A DNA stretch of 24,310 nucleotides from Parachlorella kessleri (GCA_001598975.1 BBXU01000157.1:1-24310), one strand, 5' to 3'. Shown: positions 13,625 through 24,310, counted from the stretch's first letter. The notes: generated by a model not told the origin, from the letters alone. Made by a program: numbers and translations.

Positions 13625-16600
13625 TCACTGCCTAGGTGCTGCAACCAGCAGCACTGCCGCCTTGGGCTGCACACCATACACTGCCCCTCCAAAGGCTGCG
13701 GTGATGGGCACGCCTCCCTCCAGCACGGCATCCTCGGGTGCCTCCAGCCCAGTGTCAACCAGCCGAGACCAAGTGGTGCCCACCTGCAGGGGCAGGCAAT
13801 GAGGTACTCACTGGCTAGGCTGCCGGTTCCCAGCTGCAGATCGAGGTAGCTGAGTGGCAAGGGCGCTTGCTCCTGACGAGCTGAAGAACTGTGCACCCCA
13901 CATGTCCTGGAGTCCCCCCTACCTAACCTGTTAGCACACAAGCCGCACCCCACCTGCCCTCGTCAGAGAAGGAGGCTGCTCCTCCCCATGGAGGCTGGAG
14001 AGTCGGCTGATGGTGCGCCCAGCCTTAGCTGTGTATGCCAACCCTTCTTCATAGTTACCCTTGCTGAGTCAGCTGCTTTGCCTTCTCCCCACGCGTGGGC
14101 CAGTCACCGCAGGCCTCACCGGCGGCGCGGGCAGGTCGGCTTGCACGTAGGAGCTGTGGGGGTTGATGCCCAGGTACACCGCCGCCTTGTCGGGGCCATA
14201 CACCGAGAAGGCTATGTAGTTGGCGGCGGGCAGCCCCGTCAGCAGGGCGCTCCCTTCCCAGTCAGGCTCGGTACCTGCGGTGGCAAGTAGAAGGCACCAA
14301 GGTGCCCATCTAGCATCAGTGGCGCGCCAAAACATTTCTGGGAGCCATTCGGCAGTATGGTTCACCATCTACACAGTAGCCAATGCGACCCATGGAGTTA
14401 CCCCTGAGTGCCGCCCTACACCTCCTTGCCTGGATTACTGCAAGGGTGGCAGAGTCAGGACTCTATCATTCACCCGGCCTACCGGCGTAGGGCCCTGCAA
14501 ACTGCATTACAGTGAGTGTTGTGTGCACGCATTCCCAGCAGGCCAGCCCACCTGCCAGGGCGCCATGCCACTTGATGTCTCTTGGGGAGTCGAACAGTGG
14601 CGGCAGCAGCAGCGAGCGTAGGCGGCGCCGCAGACGCATGAGCACCCCAACAAAGCGAGCCAGCTCCACATCGGTGGTCACATCCTGCGACGGGCAGGAG
14701 CGAGCGAGCGGGGAGGCGGCAAGGTCAGCCGACGAGGGGCCGCAGCAGTAGTGGCTGGGTTAGTGTGGTCGCAAGTAGTATTCCACACAGCATCTCATGG
14801 GGAAGCTCTCATGCCATGGGTTGGAAGGCCCCCTAGAGCTTCTGCTCTGGGCTTGGGGCCCGGGGGCATCATGCAGCGCAGTACAACCTCTAGGCTGCCC
14901 CTTTCAACACTCGTCCATCACCTGCGCAACCGCCGGTACCCCTTGCCCCAAAATGGCGGCTAGGAGCAGCGTTTTGGCAATGACGGTGGCAGCGGGGGCG
15001 CCGCTGCCCGTGGCTGCTAGCATGGCCGCCGCCTCTGAAGCCAGGCTCCGCAGCGGCTTGTGCCCCAGCGCGGCAGCGCTGTTGATGCCAAAGCACGGTC
15101 GGCGTCCTGCAGTCAGCCAAGGGAGCGTTCTTACCCTGCAGCACAGCACCGTTTACCCTGGAAGCCTTGGGCTCATAGCGCACCAGAGCGCTTGATGTGC
15201 ATTCCTGCAGGAAGCCTTGGAGGCCATTCCAAACGTCACAGCCACCCCCGCAGGGGCCCGCCTTTCTACCAAAGGCCTCACCATTGTAACACATTTGCAC
15301 AGAAGGGTCTCCCAACAACATGAGATCCGCACCTGCCGCAAGGTCCCCTGGCACGCCGCTGTCCCACTGTGCAGTGAAGATGTCAGGGCTGCCGGTCAGG
15401 CGGGTGGCTACTGCACTTGCCATGCCGCTCGTGCCTGCTCCAAAGGCAGCAAAAGCAGAGTTTGAGGGCCATCAAGCCGTCCCTGCTGGTATCGGCAGGA
15501 AACAGGATGGGATGTCTGCCACACTTGAGCCCAGCCATACTCAACCAGCACTGGTAGCTGCCAGGTAGAATACCTCCCTCGGTGCTTGCTTCAAACTCGG
15601 CCTGTGCCGTGCTTTACCACAAATCTGGCAGGTGGTGTGTGTTATTACAAAGCGTGATAATGGGGTGTGCTCTGGAGCCGAAGGTGGCCCACCCACCCAC
15701 TCAACCAGCCACCCACCTTCCACGAGGAAGGCCAGCATGTCGCGCGTGAAGGCGGTGTTGCGCTGCAGCCAGAGGCCCCAGTGCGGGAAGCCACGGGCAC
15801 CCGTCCTGCAGCGTGAGCATGACCGCAGCCGCCATCGCGAGATGGTACAGCATGCTGCTGCATGACACGTACTGGCCACCTGGCGATCTCGCCCATGCCT
15901 ATACGCGTCTTGCCCAGAAAGCACGCCTCGCCAGCGGCACCTGGCATGGGTTTTTCCGGGCTCTGTGGGTGAAGTATGCGCTGGCCAAGAGGCATGACAA
16001 CCATTGCCAGGCCCGCCTGCCTGTGATATCTACAGTCCCTTCCTGCACCTGTTCTGGTATTAAGGAGGGCAAATCTAGTATTGAAGGAGCCGGACTCGGT
16101 CCAACCGCACATGATCCCTCCAGCGCTGACTCGCACCACAGCAGGCTGGGTGAAGAGCCCTCTGCAAGTAGGTCTAGATGACGCCACGGGCAGCTCTACA
16201 CCAGCCCCACACCCCACCAGCATACCTGGGCAGCAGTGCTTCGTCTGAGGGTGACGCTATGAGCTTTAGCGACGACAGGAAGGGGTCGAGAGCCAGGGCG
16301 TCAGCCAAGGGAGGGGCGTCTAGAACCAAGCCGTCGCGGTCTGCAACGGGCAATGCTTTGCTGAAAAGCCCAGGTGAAGCCCAGGAGCAGGCCTTAGGTC
16401 GCGCCCTGTCAGCACAATTCGGCTACCTATCACAGTTGCACTGCCTGCCGCCAAGAACACACAGGTCTGGGGCGGCACTTTAGCAGCTACTGGCTCCCAG
16501 CAAGAGCGGGCAGCCAGCACACACACCAACAATGCTGCTAGAGCTGCTTGTACTCTTCTGATCGAGCAGCAACCGCCTGCTGGATGGGAACTAGTAGCCG

Positions 16601-19600
16601 TCCTTAGTCCATATGCCTTACTCGTTCCTGGACAGGGCTAGGAAAGGTTTGCCCGGCTACCTTGTGCCAGGTTCTCAGCGTTGAGGAAGCAGAAGCCGTC
16701 AACTCCATACTCCAGGGCCCAGTGGCGCAGCATGGACAAGATATACTCCCGCACCACCACATGGCCGCAGTTAAGCACCTGCGGGGGAGGTCGGCAAGCA
16801 GGCAGGCAGTAGTTGGGGAGTTGGGTAGGGAGGCATGCAGGCATGCAGGCAGGCAGGCAGGCAGGGTGACGACCAGGCATGCGTCGTTGCCATTGATGCA
16901 CATACCAGCTGAAGCAGGGGTCTGGGCGCACTGTACCCCACCCAATTTGCTCGGCCCGCCCTTCACGCTAGATTAACAGCGTTCGGTTGCACATAGGACG
17001 TGCAGCGGGGCACACATATTACCCGGGCCTGTCGTGCCGCAACACCCTGCTGACAAGCTCACCCCGTTGGCGTTGGGCCTGTAATAGATGGCGTGGTCAA
17101 GGCCCCTGAAGGACAGAGTGGTGGGCTCAGCGTCCGTGCCCTCAGCAGTGAAGGTCAGATCCACCTGTGGCAGGCACAGCACAACCCCTCACCATCACCA
17201 TCACTAACACCGGCCATCACCACTGAGTCAGGCCCAGCCAGGCGCCCTGCAGCCCCAGGCTGGCTAGTGCCTCCCTCCCTAGTGCCAACCTGCCTAGGGC
17301 CTACCTGGGGCCCAGCCAGCAGAGCAGCATGCAGGGTAGTGTGCCCCCACTAGCCGAGGGTCAGCAGTGTGGAGCCGGCTTAAGGGTAGAAAACCCCACA
17401 CTTGCATAGCGGCCAACCTGCTGGTCAAGCGCCTCCCTGGGCTTAATGCCATTGAGTCGAGGGAGCTCCCTTCAAGCCTGACATCTAACCCAACCACCTA
17501 CCCAGTCCTCACCCCCCGGCCAGCGTAAGACTCTCACAGGCGTGCTGGTAACCCGGTAACCCGGTAACCCGGGGTGGGTGGGTGTGTGTGGGGGGGGGGG
17601 GAGGAGGGGTGTCCAGTGCTGCTCTGAGCTGACCTGCATGATGACCTCGATGCCCTGCTTGTGCAGCTGGGCGACCATCGACTTGAACTCGCGGCCAGCA
17701 GCCACCGTGCTGGAGGGGTCGGAGCAGAGCAGGGGGTCAGGCGCCATGAAAGCAAAGCCTGCCCTGCCCAAGAGCCCAATCCCTGCAGCAGCGGGGGGCC
17801 AGCCATCAGGACATACACGTGTAGACTTCTCCGCAGGCTGGGGAGTGCCGCTCGGCAACGGTGCCCCGGCAGGGCAGGCGACTACGCTCGCACCGGTGCT
17901 CGTGGGCAGTGTCCGAGGCAAGAGGGGCCGGCCGGCCAAGTGGGGAAAGCGAGACGGGGGAGGGCGTGGATGCAGGCAGCTGGTAGCGATTCAAGGTGGC
18001 CTCACCTGGCCCTGTTGCATAGGCTGGCGCGAGCAGTACTGCGTTTGCGCCCACTGCCCTGAGGTGGCCCACATTCTCCGCCACACCCAGGTACTGCCCG
18101 GGGTGCTGCACCTTGGCGCCTGCAAGCATGGCACCCACTGTCGGCTGGCCAGAGGGTCGGTGGGTTGGAGTGCCGGGTGCGCCAGACTACAGATGGGCAG
18201 CAGACCGACCAAGGACGCTGCTCCACAGCCCGGCTTCTGGTGCACTATGTAGTGAATGCAATCGACCCAGGCAGGCTGCTCTATGCCCTGCGCATGAGCC
18301 AAGACACCCTCTGCGAACTCATACTGCAACAAGGGCTCCTCCACACCGCTGCGCGCCCTTCCGTAAGCGCAGCCCCGGCGGAAGGGAGCTGCCCAGCCAG
18401 CCTGCGCAGCGCGTCTCTGCCCTTGAACGACTACCTGCAGTGTATGTCCTCACGTCCAGCTCAAAAAGCCTCAGCTGCTCCAGAGGGAAGCCCCCACCGG
18501 CCCCTGGCTCAGGCGGCTCACTGCCATTGAGGTCGGCGCCCTCCTGCTGCTGTGCCTGCTGCGCTAAGCCCGCCAGGCTGCCCAGCACTATCACCCGCTT
18601 GCCGTCGCCCAGGGGGAGGGTGGGCAGGGGCAGCGGCGGGGCGGGGTCGAGCGGCAGGTAGGAGAGGTGGGTGGCGTGGGGGTCCAGCATGACCTGGTCT
18701 GCACAGCACAGCACAGCAGCCGTAGCAAGGCATACCATGGGCAGCCCACCAAGATTTGGCACAGCAGGCACGGCCAGGCCCTGCACTGCTGTGCATGCTC
18801 CGGCAGTGCCAGTGAGCCATCGGAGAGCTTCTGCAACCCACCCACGCAACGACTTGCCAAGCTGGCCCGCTGCCCATATCATGTTGGCTGGACGACCAGC
18901 GTCCATGTGTGTCAAGGCTGTGGTACACTGCTAGTCCGACCTTTGCACAGTTTGCCCTGACTATGAACAAAGTCTCCTGGACCAGACACACAGCTGCAAT
19001 GGTGGGACAGGCCGCAAAGCCTCTGCACATTGCAACCCCTGCTGATCACACGCACTTGGCAGGAAGCGGTTGCCGGTCTCCCATGCGACATCCCCATCCA
19101 CCCTCCAGCCGTAGCACAGCCCCTCCAGGCTCCGCAGCGCGCTGAGCGCGACATGCCAGGTGTCGCCGGTGCGGTTCACAGCAGGGTCCAGCGCGACCTC
19201 CAGCACCCCCCAGCTGCTGCTCCTGTTGCCCTTGCTGCTGCTGCTGCTGCTGCCAGCTGCGCCACCCTCCCGCGGGCCGTGCGGGGGTTTGAGCACCACG
19301 AGGGTCACCTTGTCGGCACCCCGTGTCCGCACGGAGAAGTTGACAGTGGCTGTGCCGTCAGGTGCGTTGGGGGCCAGCCTGGCAGCACCTGCACAGCGGA
19401 AATGTCTACTGAAACCGCAACCGGCCAGACAGTACTTTGCCCCCTGGCCCCTGCACCTCCCAAGCACAACTACAACACCCCCACATGATGAGTCCAGACA
19501 GACTGTTGTACACCTGTCAACTTCACAAGTTTCCTGATAAGGAAGGCGCACAGAGAGTCTCCGGCCGAGGTGTGCAAATCACCCCAGTGGCTCCAGCCTG

Positions 19601-20835
19601 AGTCTGGTCTAGTCTAGTCGCACAGCGTGCCGCCACCTGGCTACTCTGCCTTGACTTCCCCACAAATAAGGCCAACAATAAGCCAGGACATGCTATGCCA
19701 CATCACTAGTATGCTTACAGCTGTACCATGCCTACAGCTCACCCAGTGGCTCAGCATGCCCTGCCTGCATCCCAATGAGTTCTGCAAAATGCGGACCAGC
19801 CACGGGCGTGATGTAGCGAGGCTGCGACCCGGCCCTGGCAAGCGCCTCTGGAGGCGAGACGTGGACAGCAAACGCGAGCGTCAGGGGCGCCAGGTTGCTG
19901 GGGATGGTGAGGCGGATCGAGAAGGGTCCGCCGCGGCCCGAGCCAGACATGGGGGAGCGCATGCCGCCTGACTTGCGGTCCAGCTGGCTGCCGGGCGGCT
20001 GGATGGACTGCGGGTGCTGCCAGTGGGTCACGTCTGAGCGGTAGACGCCCCTGCGCAGGCAGCCAGGATTGCCTGGGGGAACTGGTGCAGCTTGGCCAGC
20101 CTAAAGCTTGGTGGCAAGCTTTTGGGTGCTGCGTCGAGTTGGCAGGGTGCAGAGTGAGCTTCCCAGCACCTTAGGCACTTGAGCTTAGAGCGCCAAGACC
20201 CACAGGTGGAAGGGCAAACTAAGCTGCACCAGGCAACAGGGGCTCAGCTGCCCCGCACGCTGCCAGGTAACGACCGCTCATGCACGGTTGTCTCGCGTGC
20301 AAGCCTTCTGCTGCTCACCAGTGCAGGTCCACCTGTGTGCCATCTGGCAAGCTGCAGCCTATCTGTGGCTGCAGCTCTATGGTCACTTGGTAGGAGTCCT
20401 TGGCTTGGGCTTGCCTTACGCACACCTGCTCAAACCAGACCGCACCGGCTTTTCTGCAACTTGAAGGAGCCAGACCCTGGGACTCTGCCTTGGAGCAAGC
20501 CTTGATTATCGGATCCGCAGAGCACGTTGCGCAGCACAAGATGTCACACCTCATAGTTGTGAGGAAGCGTGGCACTCACTTACCACATGCCCATCCCGAG
20601 ACGGCCAAGTATTGCTAGTGGTGGCTGCAAAATCCAAGGCAGGAGAGGCTGCTGCTGCCTGACATACAGGCCTAGAAGCGACCTTTGCTGCCTTTGAGCC
20701 CAAGGGACGTACGATTCCGCCGTGCTGGGCTAGCAGGCTCCTAGGGAGTGGCAGGGCGTGCAAGGGACCATGCCCTTCACGCCACCCTACAGTGCCGTGC
20801 GTGAAAGAGCTTCCTGAGAGTCGACAAAAAACCAT
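13625..20835 (-). CDS. ISA2: ISA2-type isoamylase subunit, catalytically dead
   Basis: About 936 residues from 17 exons: 20580-20835, 20319-20484, 19743-20050, 19056-19388, 18435-18698, 18325-18401, 18006-18105, 17634-17782, 17063-17164, 16661-16778, 16226-16340, 15717-15805, 15333-15434, 14922-15106, 14552-14684, 14120-14274, 13625-13783. All phases close. In order the protein shows a transit-peptide-like N-terminus, a CBM48-type isoamylase domain (PLGAARLAPNAPDG, from 242), a Ser-rich linker, a GH13 barrel and the C-terminal beta domain. The barrel signatures are degenerate: VDLTFTAEG for DVVFNHTAEG, DGFCFLNAE for DGFRFDLAS (nucleophile Asp becomes Leu617), LIASPSD for LIAEPWD (acid/base Glu becomes Ser654), and INSAAALGHKPL for the HDGF block. 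GFPHWGLW and ATRLTGSPDIF identify the family. Plant ISA2 is a non-hydrolytic partner of ISA1 in starch debranching. The start at 20835 (MVFCRLSG) and exons 6-7 are the least certain. Confidence 0.93.
16832..16865. repeat. GCAG/GCATGCAG microsatellite in ISA2 intron
   Basis: Tandem GGCA and GCATGCAG units form a short simple repeat in the intron between the ISA2 exons 17063-17164 and 16661-16778. It has no coding effect. Confidence 0.85.
17547..17572. repeat. GGTAACCC x3 tandem repeat in ISA2 intron
   Basis: Three perfect head-to-tail copies of the octamer GGTAACCC are followed by GG. A GT-rich stretch ending in a 12-base G run lies just beyond, at 17581-17601. All of it falls in the intron between exons 17634-17782 and 17063-17164. 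Confidence 0.9.
20580..20835 (-). other. First ISA2 exon with putative chloroplast transit peptide
   Basis: The frame from the Met at 20835 gives a Ser/Ala/Arg-rich, acid-poor segment (for example VRPLGSKAAKVASRPVCQ) before the conserved domain. That fits a plastid transit peptide, expected for a starch enzyme. The frame remains open upstream to a further Met at 20979, so the true start could be there. The donor at 20579 (phase 1) joins cleanly to the acceptor before 20484. Confidence 0.5.
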
Positions 20836-21531
20836 ACTGCCCAAAACATGCAGTGCATTTAAGGCGCAATGGGGCCGAGCAGCATCGACGCAGGGCTGAT
20901 CACGAAGAGCCGGGCAAGGGTTTCCGCTCCAGCATGAAGCAGAGAGGGCAGAAAGAATGTGAGTCAGCCGTGCGTTCAACCTGACACAGGTATTCTATGC
21001 TTGCCAGCCTGGCCAGAGCAGGCAATGCAGGGCGCTAACAACCTGCCAAAGAGGTTCTCCATGCCACTCAAAGTCAAACTTCCCATACACTCAATTTACT
21101 GGAGGCAGAATCGCCCGGGTGGTCTGACAGCTACCAGGCCTGAACCGCAACAGAAATCTGTGCCCCCCTGCCCCTTGTGAGCAAGTCAGGGACAACGCTA
21201 CTTCTCGAGTTTTTTCCAAAGAAGTGAGGCATCTTCGTCTTCCTTGATGTTACAAGGCTTACTGTTTCAAAATCTGATGCTAGCTGGCCAGCCCATGGCG
21301 ACGGGTCTTACCCCTCCACAGCGTTGAAGCGTAGAACTTGCAGACACTCATCACCCAAGGTTTAACCAGAGCAAAGCATACTTAACAGATGCCTCATCCC
21401 CAGTACGCCTTCCACTAAATGGTTCAAAAGCTTGGCAAGTTGAAGCACGACGGAGCAAGCAGTGTTTGAAGCAACATGTATCATGAGACAGCAGCATGGA
21501 GCAGCAGCATGGGCATTAACTGCTCAACTCA
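20836..21531. other. Intergenic stretch between ISA2 and glyoxalase I
   Basis: It contains the 5' flank of ISA2 and the 3' UTR of the glyoxalase gene. A TGTAA on the minus strand is at 21254-21250. The minus-strand reading frame of the first ISA2 exon stays open to 20979. Otherwise I see no coding region or repeat. Confidence 0.5.
21250..21254 (-). promoter_or_regulatory. TGTAA polyadenylation signal of glyoxalase I
   Basis: Minus-strand TGTAA about 280 bases past the stop codon at 21532-21534. The spacing resembles that of the MSI1 gene in this window. Confidence 0.5.
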
Positions 21532-23687
21532 CTACTGCTGGTTGCCAGGCCAGTTCACCAGACCCTCGGCATTGTCAGCAGCAAGAATCTCGATCCTGCA
21601 CTGGCAATTGAAAGAGTCGTCCACACAGTAATGATGGCAGTAAGGGAGGCCAGGCCATCAAAGGGCTCCCAGCTACCGATCAGCTATTCTTTGATAGTGG
21701 CTTTGCGCTCAGCAAACTGTGGAGAGAGCTAGTGGAACGCTTAGACATGCATTGACTTGGAGCTCAGCGAACTGGGGAGCGACCTCGCAAGGCAACCGAG
21801 GCAACCTCTGATAGCACCTGCACTGCTCCCGGTGCCCTTGAACTCACCAGTACCCGTCAGGGTCCTTGATGAAGGCGATGTTCTTCATCTGCAACACACA
21901 GATGGGCAAAGCAGTAATGACTGAGCACGCATACCAGGCCACCTGTACACTTTCACATGCAAAGCCAAAGCTCCAGCGGAGTTCGGTTCTTCGCCGTCAA
22001 CACGCTGGATGGTTGCAGATTTCTCGCCAAGCCAGTGCTTGCCCCACCTTGCCATCGTTTGGTCGCTTCACAAAGGGGACCCCCAGCTCCTCAAACCGCT
22101 GGCAAGCATCTGCCACACTGGGCACGCTAAACCCGATGTGGCCTGCGGAAACAACAAGCGCAGCACACCAACCTTCAACCTTCACAGACAGCAGCCGTGA
22201 GAATTCCTAACTACCTGCTGTCAGCCCAATGGATCAAAGCAGGCACTGCCGAGCACAAGCATAACCAGGGTTGGCAAAGGCATCAGAAATAGAGCGGGGT
22301 TAAGTTAATGAGAGCAACATGCTATGAGCAGTTGAGCTCTAGCACCGCTAGCACAGCACGCTTTGTCTATGGACCCAAACATATTATGTGAGGTGAGAAC
22401 CCTTAGCCGCAGGCTTCATAGCCGCCAGTTACATGCTGAGCAGCTAAGCACCTTACATCAAGTGAGTCATAAGGTTATGCTGCTCGGCAGACCTAAAGCT
22501 CCACTCACCAAACCCCTTTGGCTCCGAGTTGCCGTCGTGGTACCCTTTGAACTCGGCATCAGATTCGGTGCCCTGCACCCAGCCAGGCCCAGCTTTGACA
22601 GACAACCGGCACTCAGTACAACTAGCGCTCAATCAGCAAGGAGGGGTCCTGGACAGCAAACATGGCACTTAGCGGCACTGGCCAAGGACAGCCTTGTCTT
22701 ACATGGTTGTGAGTCAGCTCCAGAATGCCTGGCTGAGCAAACATCCACTTGGTGCGCTCCACAGGGTCGTCAGGGATCTGGTTCACGTCGTCCACTATGC
22801 CCAGGAAGTAGAGGCTGCAGTGACGGTGAACAAAGACTCAGGATACTGTATGTGAGCTGGCATCCTGCTTCGCCATGGTACAAGACAAACTTCTATATAG
22901 AGCCTTTTGGAGCAGAGTGCCTCTTGGAGCAGGGTGCCTAAGGAATCAGCTGAACAGGAATGCACACTCCTGACTGGGTAGCCCAGAGCCACAGCTGTTT
23001 AGCTTCCCACCTTTTTACGCACTTCGCGATTCATAACCAGCAAATCACTCAGCCCTCTCACATTCCAGCTCAGCTTAGCCCCAAAATATGGGTGGTGTGC
23101 CTAGCCGCACTGCTAGCGGCTGTCAGCCAGTCCTAGTGCGCTATTCACCTGAACTTCATGTCCGCAAAGTCGAACTTGGTCAGAAGCGTCATTCCCAGCA
23201 CGCGAGTGTAGAAGTCAAGGGATACCTTTGGGTCCTTGACCCTCAGCATTGTCTGCACGCAGGCACACTAGAGGTAACCTCCAGCTTGTATCTACAGAAT
23301 CACTGACCGATGGCCTTGAGACCCAACCCACAAATGGTCAACTGCCAGACGAAGGGGCCCTGCCCCTCTGCTGCCTTGCTCTGCAGCACTCATCCCTTCC
23401 ACTCGGCATCCCCTCCAACACCGGCCATTTGGCTAAACAGCAGACTCAATAGCACCCCAAGGCTTTCGGGTCGCTTTCTGACTCTCTTCAGTAGACTTAG
23501 CGTAGCCCTTCTGCGGAAGTGCATACCTGCTGGAAGGTGAAACCCCTGGTTGCTGGGTCCCTGTCATGAGCACCCTGCACGTCCAACTAGCAGCCAATCA
23601 GCAGGAAGGGACACGTGATAAGTTGAGGACGGTTCTCCTCGTCCACTGAGAACCTACCGGGGTTGCAAGTAGCTCGGCACGAGACAT
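21532..23687 (-). CDS. GLO1: Glyoxalase I (lactoylglutathione lyase)
   Basis: Complete 185-residue protein from eight exons: 23658-23687, 23527-23574, 23149-23252, 22703-22814, 22509-22572, 22048-22142, 21848-21888, 21532-21595; phases all close. It converts the methylglyoxal-glutathione hemithioacetal to S-lactoylglutathione, the first step of methylglyoxal detoxification. Family blocks are [62 protein letters not shown] and DPDGYWIEIL. The four expected metal ligands are present: Gln25 or Gln26, Glu93, His121 and Glu167. It is the single-domain eukaryotic form with the long loop of Zn-type enzymes. No targeting peptide is evident (start [10 protein letters not shown]), so it is probably cytosolic. 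Two departures from the usual motif are LTHNH where LTHNW is common, and PKGFG where PRGFG is common. The second changes a glutathione-contacting Arg to Lys. Confidence 0.95.
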
Positions 23688-23927
23688 GGTGACCGGCCAG
23701 ACCTGTCTGGATCGCTTAGCCACAGTTGGTTCACTGGCTCGAGGCAGCGATCTGTGGAGGTTGGCAACTGTGTAATTGAAGTTGTGATGCCACGGTGCCC
23801 GATCACCACCGGCAGCTGCCCTCCAAGGCGCTGGATGCCTGCTGCATCAGATTCACATGCTAGCTGGGCCCCAAGGAACGTCACAAGACTACACGGATAG
23901 CCACTCCTTGTCCTTTCTTCTTCTTCT

Positions 23928-23974
23928 TAGCATGGGTGGCAGGTAGTGCGAAGAGGGTGTGAGAGTTGAGCTGT
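23928..23974 (+). repeat. 47-bp dispersed repeat, copy 2
   Basis: 43 of 47 positions match 7118-7164 in the same orientation, running from tagcatgggtggcagg to gagagttgagctgt. It lies about 240 bases upstream of the glyoxalase start. Similarity ends sharply on the right and tails off in a T-rich stretch on the left. Confidence 0.8.
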
Positions 23975-24083
23975 ACGGACAGGACTGGAAGCAGAATCCG
24001 CCCGAGTCTTGTTAGTTCTGAGCCAGTAGTTCTCACCCCAAGATTCTTCTTAAGAGGTAACTGTGCGTCGGACATTAGTGGGA

Positions 24084-24275
24084 CGTTGGAAGCCCGGTTG
24101 ATCGACCCGTTGGATTCGACACGGTGATCCACTGGGCGATCAACCACACCGGGCGCGTTGGACTGCTGGTTGAGGTCCAACGCTGTTCCACCGCCATCGC
24201 CTGTTTGAATCCAACGTCTGGTGCACACTTGATTCCAACGGCTTTACATCGGAGCTCAAATACGGTATTCCAACG
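24084..24275. repeat. Inverted array of CGTTGGA / TCCAACG motifs
   Basis: CGTTGGA occurs at 24084, 24108 and 24156, then its reverse complement TCCAACG at 24176, 24210, 24234 and 24269. Spacings of 24 and 48 occur among the forward copies, and 34, 24 and 35 among the reverse. GGTTGATC (24096-24103) and its complement GATCAACC (24138-24145) form a further inverted pair. The block may continue past the window end, where GAATCAACC and GATCAA appear. Confidence 0.8.
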
Positions 24276-24310
24276 TGCTGGCTGTGTTAGAATCAACCAC
24301 GAGGATCAAA

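Larger units (their letters stand above)
23688..24310. other. Upstream flank of glyoxalase I with repeats
   Basis: This holds the presumed glyoxalase promoter, the second copy of the 47-bp repeat (23928-23974), a CTT-rich stretch just before it, and the CGTTGGA/TCCAACG block (24084-24275). The 115-codon minus-strand open frame at 23881-24228 crosses both repeats and shows no domain, so I do not call it a gene. Confidence 0.5.

Noticed and set aside
14909..14921. VMDEC continuation of the ISA2 exon
   Set aside because: It resembles the family GDEC strand but ends in a stop immediately, and no alternative donor there joins in phase to the next exon; kept only as a finding about a missing segment.
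15645..16223. 192-codon minus-strand open frame
   Set aside because: It reads the isoamylase exon at 15717-15805 in the wrong frame; the GFPHWGLW motif lies in another frame with matching splice phases.
17547..17572. GGTAACCC repeats as telomere-like or CRISPR-like sequence
   Set aside because: Only three units, no spacers, and the unit is not the algal TTTTAGGG-type telomere repeat.

Overview
The window looks like nuclear DNA of a green alga, most likely a chlorophycean or volvocine-type unicell or colony. It is GC-rich. Every gene is cut by many short GT-AG introns with tgcag-type acceptors. TGTAA, the usual chlorophycean polyadenylation signal, follows several stop codons. The gene content is plant/algal: an MSI1-type histone chaperone and a plant-style ISA2 starch-debranching subunit. 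I cannot name the species from sequence alone.

Layout. (1) 165-3565, plus strand: the 3' nine exons of an MSI1/RBBP4-type WD40 protein, whose 5' end lies outside the window; its last intron appears to be GC-AG. (2) 4290-6970, plus strand: a multi-exon gene for an unrecognised, Ala/Val/Gly-rich, helix-rich protein with an N-terminal hydrophobic segment. (3) 7370-9431 and (4) 10974-13040, both minus strand: a tandem pair of paralogous GT90/CAP10-family glycosyltransferases with the same five-exon structure; three of the five exons have identical lengths. (5) 13625-20835, minus strand: a 17-exon isoamylase-family gene that is almost certainly ISA2. Its catalytic Asp and Glu and both catalytic-site His are replaced, so it should be a non-hydrolytic partner subunit. 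(6) 21532-23687, minus strand: an eight-exon glyoxalase I gene with all four metal ligands present.

The genes do not form an operon and share no obvious pathway, although (3), (4) and (5) all concern carbohydrate. Genes 3 to 6 are head-to-tail on the minus strand; genes 2 and 3 converge with only about 400 bp between their stop codons. Non-coding stretches hold microsatellites, a 36-bp near-perfect palindrome inside a GT90 intron, a 47-bp dispersed repeat found twice, and a terminal 250-bp block full of CGTTGGA/TCCAACG motifs in inverted arrangement. No rRNA, tRNA, CRISPR array or intact transposon was seen.

Exon boundaries were worked out by hand from reading-frame phase, splice consensus and family similarity; the phases close correctly for genes 1, 3, 4, 5 and 6. 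The model for gene 2, the 5' end of gene 5 and the first intron of the two GT90 genes are the least certain.
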